64,000 nucleotides of DNA from Juglans regia. Its lineage: Eukaryota > Streptophyta > Magnoliopsida > Fagales > Juglandaceae. A program made the translations under genes and the position numbers. This document shows, piece after piece, positions 11,528-23,499 of the stretch (its first letter is position 1; each line of letters opens with the position of its first letter). The stretch covers positions 9,190,273 to 9,254,272 of the forward strand of contig NC_049914.1 in assembly GCF_001411555.2 (NCBI RefSeq). The letters are read 5' to 3'. The notes below the pieces were generated by a model. The model saw nothing but the letters and a program-made list of their open reading frames with translations. It had not been told where the DNA came from and searched no databases.

Positions 11528-14500
11528 TCAAGAGCATACAAGTTCATTTAATAATTCTTCAAGAATCAAATCCTCTAGCTCAAGCGCCACACACTCATTA
11601 TCAAATTGGAGGTTCATCCAACCATCACCCTTTGCCAAATCTCGAGCCAAAACATCTTCCAATGACTGGTCCAGCTCTGGTCTCAAGCTCAGGTACAAGC
11701 TAATCTTTGCCCATACCTCCTCCAGAAGATGGTGCCCCCTAGGCATTGGACGGATGTGTCGGTTAAAGGTGAAGGCCCTCGGGAAGTAGGTGAATGATCT
11801 CTCATATATCTCAACAAGTGTATCATTGATTAAATAAAATAGGATCTGGTGATCACAACTTCCATCAACGTCCTCTTCATAATCCTCGAGTTCAGGGTGC
11901 AAGAAAGCCTCCAATTCCTTGAACAATAAGGGACTCAATGGTTGGTCTAGTGAGTGCCATGTCCCAAGGTTCTCATTCTTGATGAAGCCCGACAGCTCAA
12001 GAACAACTCTCACATAGTTGAAGTCAGATTCATTCGATTCATCCAATTTAAAGTGCAGGGTTTGATCCTCAGTATTCATATTTGTTTCTTCTGTTGGCTC
12101 AGGAGTTACTATGCTGCAAACCACAGGTAAAGAATATGCGTTGGACATGATTTGTTGGTCAACAGAAGCATCTGGATCATCCATTTGAATGTCCATAGAA
12201 CTTGACGCCGGACCTGATACAATTTAGCCAAAACAATCAATTTCAATCCTCTATCACATGTAATTTGAGCCTCCAGAAAATCATCAAGTTTACTACAACA
12301 TACGAATCATATCAACAAGAAAAGACAACGGGCAAAGCCCTGGTGCTGGGCGATGCACAAATATCAATTAAAACTTTAAGAAATTAGGAGTTATATTTTC
12401 AATGCCATTATATTAAGCAAGAAATTTCTTGAGCTTTAGATAACTGCATAGAGGTAAGTACGAGTACCTTCATATATTGGAAACTCTGCAAGGTTGTTTA
12501 GATCATCTGGAAAGCGAGTTTGAAGATCAGAAACTGGATCTGGTTCTGCTATCTCTGTAGAAAAACCTACAAGCTCTCTGCTGTGGTTCATTGTCAAACC
12601 AAAAATCTGATCCGGTTGAAGACTACCTTTCCCAACTGTTAAGTCACTAAGGTTGCCCGTCTTAGCATTTCCCTCATGATTTCTTTCCACTGTCAAATCA
12701 GCTGAAGATAAAACATTCCAACTGCTGTCATTTCCAGTTATCATATCTTTCTGAAATTCAGTCTCTAGAGCAGCATGTATTGGTTCAGGTGTTTGTTCTT
12801 CAACTAGAGTGCTGAATGACTTTGGTTCACAATGATTATTTTTTTCAACTATTGTACAGCAATCCCCAGCTGTCCTTATTGGCATTACTGAACTTAGAGA
12901 ATCTCTAGATGGATCATTTAGAAAGGAGCAAAAGTAATCAAGATCAGGCAGAGAGAGTCTCCTTTTGAAGGACTTTGAAGCAAACCCACTTGATGGAACC
13001 TTACCTTCATTTGTCAATTTTAGGCTCTTAGAGTGATGCCACTTGGCACCTTGACCAAAAGTGCGCTCAAACAACTCAGTGTATCTATCCAGAGACTCGT
13101 TTAGAGACGATGTTCTTTGTATGTAGCCTAGTCTTCCCCTGCTGGGATCATAATCGGAACCATTACCCTCATGAAAACTTCCAGGGTTGTCTGTACCATC
13201 TTGGGACATGGAAATCTTTGACGTTCCAGAGATCTCTTTTCCAGAGGGTTCCCTTTCAATGAGTGCTTCCATAGACGTGTGGCTACTTTCTTTTCTGTTT
13301 TCCTTGAGCGCATGCCATATTTTCTGCTTAATTTCTTTGAAACGATTAATAACCTGTTGATTCCAACCCTGATGGATTAATCCCTGGGATGAATCCGGAG
13401 AAGAAGAATTTGTTTCTTGTCTCATGGCACTGCCTACTGTATTATTGTCAGCCATAGAAGGCATTGACCTCTGAGATACGGATGAATCAGATTCTGATAT
13501 TAGAGAGGAAGAAAGCATCTTTTCTCCTTTTGGGAAGGACCAGCTTTCATTTTGCTTGTGTTCAAGTGTTCTAGTATTGATATACTTTTTGCTTGATGAA
13601 TTGGCTAGAGGAAATGATCCTGACTTTGTTAACCTTGCTTTGTTTTTGGAATTCTGCAGACTGTGGAAGTGCTTCATACCAACGTTTGTGTCCTGGAGAA
13701 TCTTTAGAAAAGATTCCTTGTGTATCTTAAAAATCTCCAGAACATCGGAACACTCCTTAAACTGGTTATTAGGAACTTCTATATTGAGCTGGTTAGATTC
13801 CCCGAGATTGTGGTCTACAAAATCTTCTGATCCTTCATCACATTTTTTAGGAAAAACTGCATGCTTCCCAACAGACTTATTATGCCTCAAGTAGTTGACA
13901 TCATTCATACTATCCCACACTCCAAACTTTTTATGGTCTATATCCTGTTCCTCGGGGGTCACTGAAAGAGAAGTCTGCAATCCGGTAGAAGCAGAAGTGT
14001 TGGCACTTTTTTCAAGGGGAATGATTGGATTTGCCCCAACAGTATGCATTTCACCAAGATAATTGTCTGCATGCTCTAAATGATGAATTGGAATGATTCG
14101 CCAAAACCATGTTCGTGCAGCATAGCTCAAATTCCAGTATCTGTGGCTTTGCTTAGGCATATCTTTAGCAATTGATTCTTTTATATGAGCTTTGCCTGAT
14201 CTTCTGTTGGTCTTTGCAGGACTACTTTCCGTATCATGCTGTTCAACCTGATGTAGTATTTCAAACAGGGTACTGTCAGTTTATGTTTCACCCATGCAAC
14301 AGAAACAGTTGGCACATATGAAATTAACTAGTCTTCATGACAAATTTACACGAAGTTACCAATCTTTCAGATCACAATTTGCAACCATCATATTCTGTGG
14401 TAATTTACTAATGTCATTAACTTACCAACAAGGGTTCTCCTTCAGAATCCATAAATTCTTGCACTCCAATATCTCGTTTCTTTAAAGTCGCTTGTTCATT

Positions 14501-15815
14501 AGTTTTGCCTATAGATAAGAAATAAAACTTGTCAGGCATATATCAAATGGGGGATGGCACAAACACACAACATTATGTGTATAATTAAGAGGGAAACTAC
14601 CAAGTGAAAGATAACCCACTGACTTAGTTTTCTTTTGTGACTCTCGAACCAAACTGATCTTATTACTCACATTCTTTGAGGTTAGAAGGACCTCGGTAAC
14701 AAACTTCTTCAGAAAATAAGCTCATTAGCAAATGGTTAATGACATATCTCGGCTAGATCAGTACACCTATGGAACATATCTAGAAGGGCACACAAGAACT
14801 AGAGGAAACAGGGGATCTGAAATAAGCTAGATAACAGCTTTAGCAGAAGGCTAGGATATAAACATACAGCATGTGCAGTTAGTCATATGGCATTGAAAGC
14901 AAAGTATTTTCCAAACCTACGTAATATGAAAAGCATCTTTTGTACCAAAACAAAGCATCCCCAGTTTCCAAATATCATTCAGTCGAAGCATCCAACGGAT
15001 ACTCACATATTTAGTTACCCTCTGCTTCAATCCATCAGAACAAAGTTTTGATTATAGTTTTATTCAATGCTACGTCTAACTAATTTGGCCTAACATATAT
15101 CTGATGTCATTATAGAAACTTCAAGCAGTTGAACAGTTCAGCACTAACAATTTTTGAAATCTTGGATTCAAAGTTTGCACGAATTATTTAATTATAGATG
15201 ATGGAGATACATTAATAAACATTTTCTACTTGCAAGCAGCACCTAGATTGCAAAAGCACGCAAGCACAAGATTTAAGCCAATCTTTTCAGCTATAGTTTT
15301 TCCCTTTTTAATAAAAAAATGGCTAGATTTTCTGCTTCATGTGGTTTCTAATTCATGTAAGTCCATATACATCAGTTACTGTGGTCTTTCTGTACCGTCA
15401 GTCAGCAAACAACTTAGTATAAACCTTAAACATCCTATAGACCTTCCCCAACTGATTAGAAATTTCACTTGATTTTTTACTTAAGAAATCCTTTATTTCT
15501 TGATAGGTGCTGCAAAAGCAGATAAAGAAGAAGTATGCAAATTCCATGCTACTTTGGTGGAGATGATAAGATCGAAATGAACCATGGCCCATTCTAGCAG
15601 CAAAAAGTAGGGACAAGAGGCAGATATCCCGAGGCAAATCGAGATTACTTACAACTGGCATGTCTTCCTAATCCTCTGTGCTTTTTGCGTGGACGCATCT
15701 TTTTCGCATTATGCCAATGGTGGTAGTCAAGGATATGGAGTATACCCCACATGCACCCTGGATGACTTCCCTCAAACTGAACGCCAGAGTTTGTTCGCTC
15801 CAAGTGCCTTCCCAT
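11528..15815 (-). CDS. TRM32: TRM32-like protein (DUF4378 family), four coding exons
   Basis: Exons in transcription order are 15815-15653, 14508-14426, 14247-12468 and 12213-11528. All junctions are GT..AG with matching phases (163+83+1780+686 = 2712 nt, 903 residues plus stop). The start ATG at 15815 opens a conserved N-terminus with an HPGCMWGILHILDYHHW block followed by a basic stretch. The middle is long, Ser-rich and probably disordered. The C-terminal 150 residues match the DUF4378 region, with a PRGHHLLEEVWAKI block and an acidic helix ending in EELLNELV. Proteins of this build are TON1-recruiting-motif (TRM) family members, linked in Arabidopsis to cortical microtubule arrays and division-plane placement; the specific role here is inferred from family. 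An alternative acceptor 28 nt upstream in exon 3 would break phase with exon 2, so the acceptor before GTTGAACAG was chosen. A noncoding 5' exon probably lies near 16.7-17.05 kb. Confidence 0.85.
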
Positions 15816-17072
15816 GTCTAAGACAAAGTGGTCCTTTAAAGTCTGAACCCCACTTTTTCAGCCACTAGCGAGGACAACTGTCTTGCAGAAACCTGACATG
15901 TGATAAAAACGCCATTAAACAATATAGAAAGCTCAGTACTTCACCAAATATGTAATAGCCAGGCACAAGTGTTTTTCTCATGTAGTCCATAATATCGAAA
16001 ACTCATACCTAAAAACATGAAAGAAAGAGAACTTATACCTCAAAGGATCCTCAATTCCTAGGCCCTAGTCTTCATAAGGATAAAAGATCAAATACCATGT
16101 AAGCTAGAAACAACTAGGAAATTCCTGCTAGCTCCACCACCACAAGGGCCAAAATAGTCGTGCAAATAAGCTTCTAAATTTTCATGGTCCTAATTTCTTC
16201 TTACTATTTTCTTTTTGTTAAGTCTTTGTTTGTATTAGGCAACTCTACTTTCTGATGCTCGACAAACACATACTGACACCTAGAGATAATCGATCGAATA
16301 AGAAATTGACCAAAAGCAACATGATAATTACGTTTGTGAAGTAGAACATAGAAAAGGTTCAAACATAAACTGTAAAACTCAGATGTCTTAAGAAAAAAAC
16401 GGATTAACATATCATGCATGTCAATTAAGAAAACTTAAGCTTTGTCAAACTCCATCAAATCCGAACAGCAGTTAAAGAGTCGAGCAACTATAAAGGTATG
16501 AGTGATAGTCCAAATCGCATATCAGAAAAAAGCTAATAAATGTTCAGAAACTAAAAACTATGCGGCAAAGAAGATAGAGGTTCCTTGTTTTATACTTAAA
16601 ACTAACTACTTCACCTTTTTGTTCCATGAATTCAAGAAACACAAAGAAGTAACATTAACAACATCGACTACCTTTTTAGCCGAGAAAGCGTAGTTTTGGC
16701 TGCTCCTGATCTGAAGGTTCGAAAGTCATGGCGGGCTTTGAAGGTGGAAGACACCGAGAGCAATAAATATTGTAAATTATGGTGCTAACACAGAGAATAA
16801 GTTAAGTGGGAGATATATTGCTATGCCATACACGAGAGATCAATCGAATATGAAGTAGAAGGAGGTTGTTGATATATAGTTAGTACGGAAGACCCAGAAA
16901 GAAAGTAGACTCCAAAGCTTTTATGGCGCCCCACAAGCTGCGCAGCCAGGTCTCTACTCTCTCTCCCCGCTGACCGAGCCTGGTCTAAAGCTCAGAATTA
17001 GAGTCTCAAATACACGGTCCGAGAAGGAAGCTGGGGTCTACATCTAGATGACCAACCACAACGTATGATACT

Positions 17073-17081
17073 CTTTATATA
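17073..17081 (-). promoter_or_regulatory. Candidate TATA box of the TRM32-like gene
   Basis: The minus strand reads TATATAAAG here, about 1.26 kb upstream of the start codon in genomic distance. Downstream on the minus strand is a CT/GA-rich leader-like stretch (about 17045-16940). The long distance implies at least one 5' UTR intron, which the sequence permits: an acceptor-like CAG lies just upstream of the ATG exon. This is inference from motif and position. Confidence 0.4.
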
Positions 17082-17099
17082 TCTAGATGTCAAGCTCAG

Positions 17100-18050
17100 A
17101 CTTGGAATGGTTTACCAACCATACAAATATAAAATGGCAAGAGCACAGAGATTAGGGTTTTGCAGTGTTGGGGACTGCATGTATTGGCGTGGAAGTTACA
17201 GACAAGATTAGAAATTTGACAAAAAAACTCAATTTAATTTTTCATTTAGAACAATTTTATCCATTCCTAAAATTTTAACAGGATGAAAGTCAAACTCTTT
17301 GTCAAATTATGCCTCTCGAATCCTAATTAAAGTCGTATTTTTTATTTTTGGTATTTTACCATGCATGACAAAAGATGAATTGATTTCGGCTAGCCTCCAA
17401 AACATGAATCCTCAAGTACTAGTGTGCCACTCAAACGTGTAAAACAACATGATCATTGAACATTAACATATTCGACTTTAAAGTTGAGCATTGTCGCCAA
17501 GCACGTACGCGGCTTCTTTGCGAATTAGACAGTACAAGGTGCATGCATGACTAGGAATTACATAAATGAATATATAATTTGGAATATCAAATAAGATATA
17601 TAGTAAGTAATAACTATAATCATACGTTAGAAATTACATAGAATGGAAGGCTGAGATCTTTTCATGTGTATGTGAATGGTCGTGTTCTAGAAAGCTGGTC
17701 TCGATCGTCAAAGTCAATATAACATGATCATGAATGGATTCACGAATCACGACCATTAATCCATATCCATTGGCACTTTCAGGTACGAAAAAGTTGACCC
17801 GTAACCATATCTGTCTTATATTTTCACAAGTGGAATTGTGCAATTAGAACTGAAAATTGAAATTGGACCATGCTGATGTCGACCGCCTGTTGACTCGCCA
17901 ATCGCACCACCTCATCTTCTCATATGACTCGTCAAATTATTCTCAGAAAAAACCGACTCAAACGGAGAATGTGAAGTGGTATTATATAGCTGAAGTTTAT
18001 TTTGTTTGAAACAGAATAATCAAGGTAGCTGTCGAAAAAGTGAAATGTTT
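17100..18050. other. Intergenic, nothing recognised
   Basis: AT-rich sequence upstream of the TRM32-like promoter. No ORF, repeat or RNA gene is recognisable before the Gypsy-related sequence begins at about 18050. Confidence 0.4.
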
Positions 18051-18399
18051 AAGCCATAAATGATGGGCATCAACGTGAACCTAGTTTTAAAGATCGTTTA
18101 CAAGTTTCAGATGGATTAATTACAAGATAAAGAGTCAAGAAGATTAAAGAAGTAATGTAAGATCAATTGGTGCAATTCACTTATAAGGACGAGTCTAACA
18201 AAAGCCTAACATTCAATATGTGCTTGAAGGATACAGATTTAGTTTTGTTTCATTTGATACAAGTTATGGAAGATGGCAACAACATGACTTAAAGGTTTTG
18301 GACACTTGAAAGTTTTCAACTTATTTAATTCATTTAAATGACTTATTTTATTAGTTTAGAATAATTGAGTTTATTATGAGAAAGACTTAAGGGGAGGCG

Positions 18400-18947
18400 C
18401 CTAGTCAAGGGCATGTTATGAAATTTATTATTTTGTGTAACTAGGGTTTCAATAAGTTAATATAGCCGAGTACTGTAGTCGTATTGTAGACGCGATACTA
18501 TTTACTCATGGGCATTTTTGGAAGATGAATATTTATTTTGACTAGAGTTTTAATTAGGTTTTGCTTTAAATACTTTTTGTAGCCTCATTTTAATTAGTTT
18601 ATGAAATTTGATGAATTTATTCATTGTGAGTTAAGTTTATTTCCTCTTGTTCTTGAATGAACTTTTGAACTTATCAAAGGCAAATCACAATCTTTGTGGC
18701 ATTCTTCCTTGTAATCTGTATTCTTGAGATAGGTTCTTCAACATGTCTAGATTTTAATATAATCTAGATTCTTGAAACGAGTTCTCAACAGGTCTAAATT
18801 CTCTATCCATTGACTTGATTTAGGCTTTCTTGGGTGAGTTTTTAAATTGATTGTGGGTTCAAGGGATTCCCTTTTTGCGGGTTCATATAATTTAGTATTT
18901 AGAACTCGGTTTCCAATCAGGTCTAATTCTATCTTTTAATTCTTGCA
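18400..18947 (+). repeat. Gypsy LTR copy A (approximate)
   Basis: This region shares long collinear similarity with about 23020-23450, including the ATGAATTTATTxATTGTGAG and GACTTGATTTA blocks. It carries about 50 bp near 18750-18800 that copy B lacks. It ends in TTCTTGCA, followed immediately by a TTACTTAT(A)n tract that looks like a LINE tail. Boundaries are approximate. Confidence 0.55.
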
Positions 18948-19596
18948 TTACTTATAAAAAAAAAAAAAAGTGAGGAAATTTTCTTCATCTTAAGGTGCAA
19001 TTTCTCATTGTTTCTAGGTTACATTGTTCTTTGATTAGGGTTGCCTTAAAAAAAAAGGGGTGGTCGTATATCACTTATTATAGGGTTTTGAGTTATTGTT
19101 AGGGTTTTATCAATTGCTTATTCTTTTGATTGTGATCAAATCAGTTGATGAAAATAAAAGAATAGAAAGGAAAAGAAAAAAAAATCGTCAAAAAAAATAA
19201 AAATTTGATTTTTTATTATTATTGAGCCGTATCATCAAAGGGGCTACGTACTTCATTATAGTTGATATCTTGTTTCATTTATATAATTTTCTTGATTCTC
19301 GTATCATTTTATTCCGTCTGTATTTCTCTTATTTTTGTTTCTTGGACCTAATTATTAGTTGAGATAAAACAAAGTTGCATTGTCTTGATTGAGTTCAATT
19401 AGTTCTTAAAAAACTTGAGTGGGAAAACTCTTGAGGTAAAAGGCAAGAGAGCGTGAGACTATTATCGGAAAAAAAAAAAAGTCAATTAAGAGTGAAACAC
19501 GAGTGAAATGCTATTATTTGAGTGTAAACACGTAAGGGAGTGTGTGAGTTTTTTTTTTTTTTTTACTACTAACATTCTTTTGTGCAATACATTACA

Positions 19597-20930
19597 ATGT
19601 CTCACCGGAGTAGCTCATCACCAAGGGAGATGGCAAATAATGCATCATTTGTGTTGCAAGCCATGCAACAACAGTTTGAGCGGTTGAACTTGGTGTTGGA
19701 GGAAGTGAGGGATATGATGGATCATTAAGAAATAGCGATTAGAAATCTACAAGGTGGGAGAGATAGGAAGCGACGTGAGTCTAGGGTTGAAAATGAGTAT
19801 GAGAATGAAGGATATGGTGAGGATGAGGAAGACCTAACATCTGAAGTTGGGTTGGGTAGACATAGAAGAGTTAGGCGTGAAAGAAGACTTGAGGGGAACC
19901 TAGGGGTCGGAATGGTGTAGATAGAGATATTGGGAGCATCAAAATGAAAATACTATTTTTCCAAGGTAGAACTAACCTGAGGTTTATCTAGAGTGGGAAA
20001 AAAAAATAGAGTTGGAGCTGATTGCCATAATTACTCTAAGGAGAAGAAAGTGAAGTTGGCGGAGATTGAGTTAACTGATTATACTATTATTTGGTGGGAT
20101 CGGTTAGTGACAATAAAAGGAGGAATCATGCGAGGCCTGTAGAGACATGGGGAGAGTTGAAAACTCTCATGAGGTGGAGATTTGTTCCTTGCCACTACTA
20201 TAAAGACCTTTCCCAAAAACTCTAAAATCTAACACAGGGTTCTAGGAGTGTAGATGATTACCATAAAGAGATAGAGGTGACGACAACTCGGGCTGATGTT
20301 GAGGAAGACCGGGAGGCTAACATGGCTAGAGTTTTGAGTGGTTTGAATAGGGAAATAGCCAATGTAGTTGAATTATAACATTATGTGGAGATAGAGGACA
20401 TGGTGTACATAATTATGAAGGTGGAGAGACAGTTAAAGAGAAAAGTGACAGTAAGGTACACTTCGATTTCTAGTACTACTTGGAAATCAAAGTGGGATAA
20501 GAATGATCCAGCTGAAGCAAAGAGAAAGACCGAACCACCTAAGGGAAAATATGAGGAAACTAGCAACAAATCTAAGGTAGAATCTCAACTTTCAAGGAAT
20601 AGAGATATTAAATGCTTTAAGTGTTTGGGTTCAAGACACATCGTTTCTCAATGTCCAAACAAGCGAGTGATGATTATGCGTGACAATGGGGAGGTGATGA
20701 CTAAGAGTGAGGATGTTAGTAATGAGATGTCTGAGTTGGTTGATGCTAGTGATGATGATGGAGTAGAATACCCCGTGACAGGTGAGTCTCTTATTGCCAG
20801 GCATGCTCTTAATACACACATTAAGTTGGATGATGCAGAGCAACAGAGAGAAAACATTTTCCATACTAGATGTCACGTTAACAACAAGGTATGTAGTATG
20901 ATCATTAGTATGAGAGTTGTACTAATGTGA
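19597..20930 (+). pseudogene. Gypsy gag-protease pseudogene
   Basis: The ATG at 19597 is followed by an MSHRSSSSPRE opening, then stops and frameshifts. The capsid-like part is readable across frames to about 20380. The 20385-20930 frame carries a basic linker, the zinc knuckle C-x2-C-x4-H-x4-C (about 20612-20655) that binds RNA in Gag proteins, an acidic stretch and the start of a protease-like HTRCHVNNKVC segment. The active-site DSG is not seen in an intact form. No functional polyprotein is possible. Confidence 0.7.
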
Positions 20931-21264
20931 CTAGCACTACTTTAGTTGAGAAGTTGAGTTTACCAACCTTAAAACACTCTAGATCATATAAATTGCAGTG
21001 GTTGAATGAATGTGAGGGAGGTTAGGGTGGATAGACAAGTGTTAGTTACTTTTTCAATTGAAAAATATCAGGATGAGATGCTTTGTGATGTTGTGCCTAT
21101 GCATGCTGACTATATTTTGTTGGAGAGATCGTGATAGTATGATAGGAGGGTCACACATGATGGTTTCAAGAACATATATTACTTTGTAAATGAGGGCAAA
21201 ACAATCAAACTTGCTCATTTAACTCTAAGACAGGTCCATAAGGATAAATTGAAACTTAAAAAAT

Positions 21265-21450
21265 GAGGTTGCTAAAAAAGTAAAGAATAAAAATGAGAGT
21301 GATAAAAAAATAAAGAGTGAAAATGAGCTTGATAAAAAAAAAAAAAAAAAAAAAGAGATTGAGCAAAAAAGAAAGAATAAGAGTGAAAATGAGTAAAAAA
21401 GAAAGAGTGAAAAAGAAAGAAAGTGCGCAGAGAGAAAATGAAAGACAAAA
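21265..21450 (+). repeat. Purine-only low-complexity tract
   Basis: About 180 bases are almost all A and G on the plus strand, with repeats of the GAGTGAAAATGAG and GATAAAAAAA type and a run of about 21 A near 21335-21355. It sits between the protease and RNase H remnants of the Gypsy element, where related elements encode a Lys/Glu-rich linker. Confidence 0.7.
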
Positions 21451-21746
21451 GTGAATTTTTATGCAAGAGAGAGGTTAAGAGGGCTTTCTTAGCAGATCGT
21501 CTTATGATTTTTTTTGTCTATAAAGTGTCTTATCTTAATCTTGATGAAACTAACCAGTCTCTTCCTAGTTTGGCTGCTTCTTTGTCGTAGGAGTTTGAGG
21601 ATGTATTCCTAAACGAGATGTCAAATGAGTTGCCACCCATTAGAGGCATAGAGCATTACGTTGATTTTGTGCCAAGTGCGACAATCTCTACCCTACATTT
21701 CTTTGAAAAACATGAGTCATTGACGCACTTGAAGTGACAATGTAAG

Positions 21747-22570
21747 TTGAATAGAATGCATGCCAAGTGGGTGCAATTCATTGAGATATTTCCTCATGTA
21801 ATCAAGTGCACACAAGGTAAGGAAAATTTTATGGTTGATGTTTTAGCAAGAAGGTATGTAATTGTCATCATTTTAGATGCAAAGTTATTGAGAGTTGAAT
21901 ATGATAAGAAATTGAATGTTAACGATGATTGCTTGGCTAGTGTGTATGGAGTATGTGAAAAATATTATTTGGTCAGTTCTATAGACTAGATTGATATTTG
22001 TTTAAAGAGAATAGACTTTGTGAGCCTACTAGTCTTATGCGTGAGTTATTTATGCATGTATTTGGTTTGATGAATCATTTTGATGTAAAAAAGATTTTAG
22101 ATGTGTTAGATGAATGTTTGTCGGAGTATTATTTGCCATTCATTGACTTGTTACATGAACGTTTGCGGGAGTATCATTTATCTTTCATTGAGTTTGCATA
22201 TAATTGGAGTTATCATTTTGGTGTAAAGAAGATTTTAGACGTGTTATATGAACGTTTGTGGGAGTATCATTTGCCATTCATTGACTTATTGCATGAACGT
22301 TTGTGAGAATATCATTTGTCTTTCATTGAGTTTGCATATAATTGGAGTGGTCATTTTGGTTTAAAGAAGATTTTAGATGTATTTCATGAATGTTTATAGG
22401 AATATTGTTTGTCATTCATTGAGTTTATATATAATACGAGTGTTCATGCTACTACTAAATTTTCAACTTTTTGAAATTATTTATAGACTTAATCCATTTA
22501 CTTCTTTAGATTTAATGTCTTTACTTGTTAATGACAGAAGTAGCTTAAATGGACTTTTCCAAATTCTTGA
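21747..22570 (+). pseudogene. Gypsy RNase H-integrase remnant
   Basis: The start reads HAKWVQFIEIFPHVIKCTQG followed by VLARR, typical of the RNase H end of Gypsy pol. Next are integrase-like pieces (LMRELF..HVFGLMNHF; FIEFAYN) without the catalytic D-D-E residues, and finally an FEIIYRLNPFTSLDL segment (about 22470-22520), the usual post-integrase block. Most of the integrase core has been replaced by the tandem repeat at 22076-22440. Confidence 0.7.
22076..22440 (+). repeat. 138-bp in-frame tandem repeat in integrase remnant
   Basis: CATTTTGxTxTAAAxAAGATTTTAG begins at 22076, 22214 and 22352, giving a period of exactly 138 bp (46 codons). Within each of the first two units a shorter block (GAAxGTTTGxxxGAGTATxATTT) occurs twice about 46-48 bp apart, so the array is nested. 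The third unit is shorter. Confidence 0.8.
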
Positions 22571-23019
22571 ACAAATTAATAATAATGCATACCAAGTGGA
22601 TTTTCCATGTAAGTATCATGTTTCTGCTATTTTCAATATTACTAACATTTTTCCTTTTGATGCAGGTGGAGATTTGAGATCAAATCCTTTTGAGAAGAGG
22701 GGAAATGATGGACACCAACAGGGATATAGTCTTAAAGGTCTTTTGCAAGTTCCAGATGGGCCAATTACAAGGTCAAGAGCCAAGAATATCAATGAGACAA
22801 TGCAATGATTGGTACAATCCACTTGGGATGAATCTAGCAAGAGCTCGACATTCAAGATGGATTTAAATGATGAAAATTCAGTTTTTATTTATTTGATACA
22901 AGTTATGGAAAATGGCAACAACATGACTTAAAGGGTTTGTGCATTTGAAGTCTTTCAACTTGTTTAATTAATTTAAATGACTTATTTTATTAGTTTAGAA
23001 TTATTACGAGAAGGACTTA

Positions 23020-23450
23020 AGTGGGCGCCTATTCAAGAGCATATTGAGAAAGTTATTATTTTGTTGAACTAGAATTTCAAGAAGTTATTGTAGCCGAGTA
23101 TTGTACTGTAGACATGATATTATTCACTCAGGGGCATTTTTGAAAGGTAGAGATTTATTTTGGTTAGGGTTGTAATTAGATTTTGTTTTAAATACTCTTT
23201 GTAGTCTCATTTTAATTAATTTATGAAATTTGATGAATTTATTTATTGTGAGTTGAGTTTATCTTCTCTTGTTCTTGAATGAATTTTTAAACTTATTAAA
23301 GGCAAATTACAACCTTTGTGGTGTTATTCCTTGTAATCTGGGTTCTTGAGATAAATTCTTCAACGGATCCATCCATGGACTTGATTTAAGTTTTTTTGGA
23401 TGAGTTTTCAAATTGATTGTGGGTTTAAGAGATTCTATTCATGCGGGTTC
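23020..23450 (+). repeat. Gypsy LTR copy B (approximate)
   Basis: Similar to 18400-18905. It ends in a short duplication, with GCGGGTTCATATCAATAAAA appearing at about 23441 and again at about 23470. A clean 3' boundary and target site duplication were not found. Confidence 0.55.
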
Positions 23451-23499
23451 ATATCAATAAAACTATTCCTGCGGGTTCATATCAATAAAAGTACATTCA

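Larger units (their letters stand above)
18053..23470 (+). mobile_element. Degenerate Ty3/Gypsy retrotransposon with duplicated end blocks
   Basis: The block runs from a 3'-pol fragment (18053-18230) through a purine tract (about 18388-18396), LTR-like region A (about 18400-18947), gag (19597-20600), zinc knuckle, protease start, RT/RNase H and integrase remnants (20600-22570), a second 3'-pol end (22690-22865), a second purine tract (about 23003-23014) and LTR-like region B (about 23020-23450). Gag contains an EFxDYxIxWWD-like block (about 20080), and the knuckle CFKCLGSRHIVSQC keeps its C-C-H-C ligands. Most of RT is deleted and all frames are interrupted. The two LTR-like regions have diverged by many substitutions and indels, so the element is old. 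No primer-binding site was found. Confidence 0.75.

Noticed and set aside
14247..14275. Alternative acceptor extending TRM32-like exon 3
   Set aside because: It gives a sensible local peptide in one frame, but its phase does not fit exon 2 and in the required phase it meets a stop.
22076..22440. Regular repeats considered as a CRISPR-like array
   Set aside because: Units are contiguous tandem copies without spacers, in frame inside a retroelement, in a plant genome.
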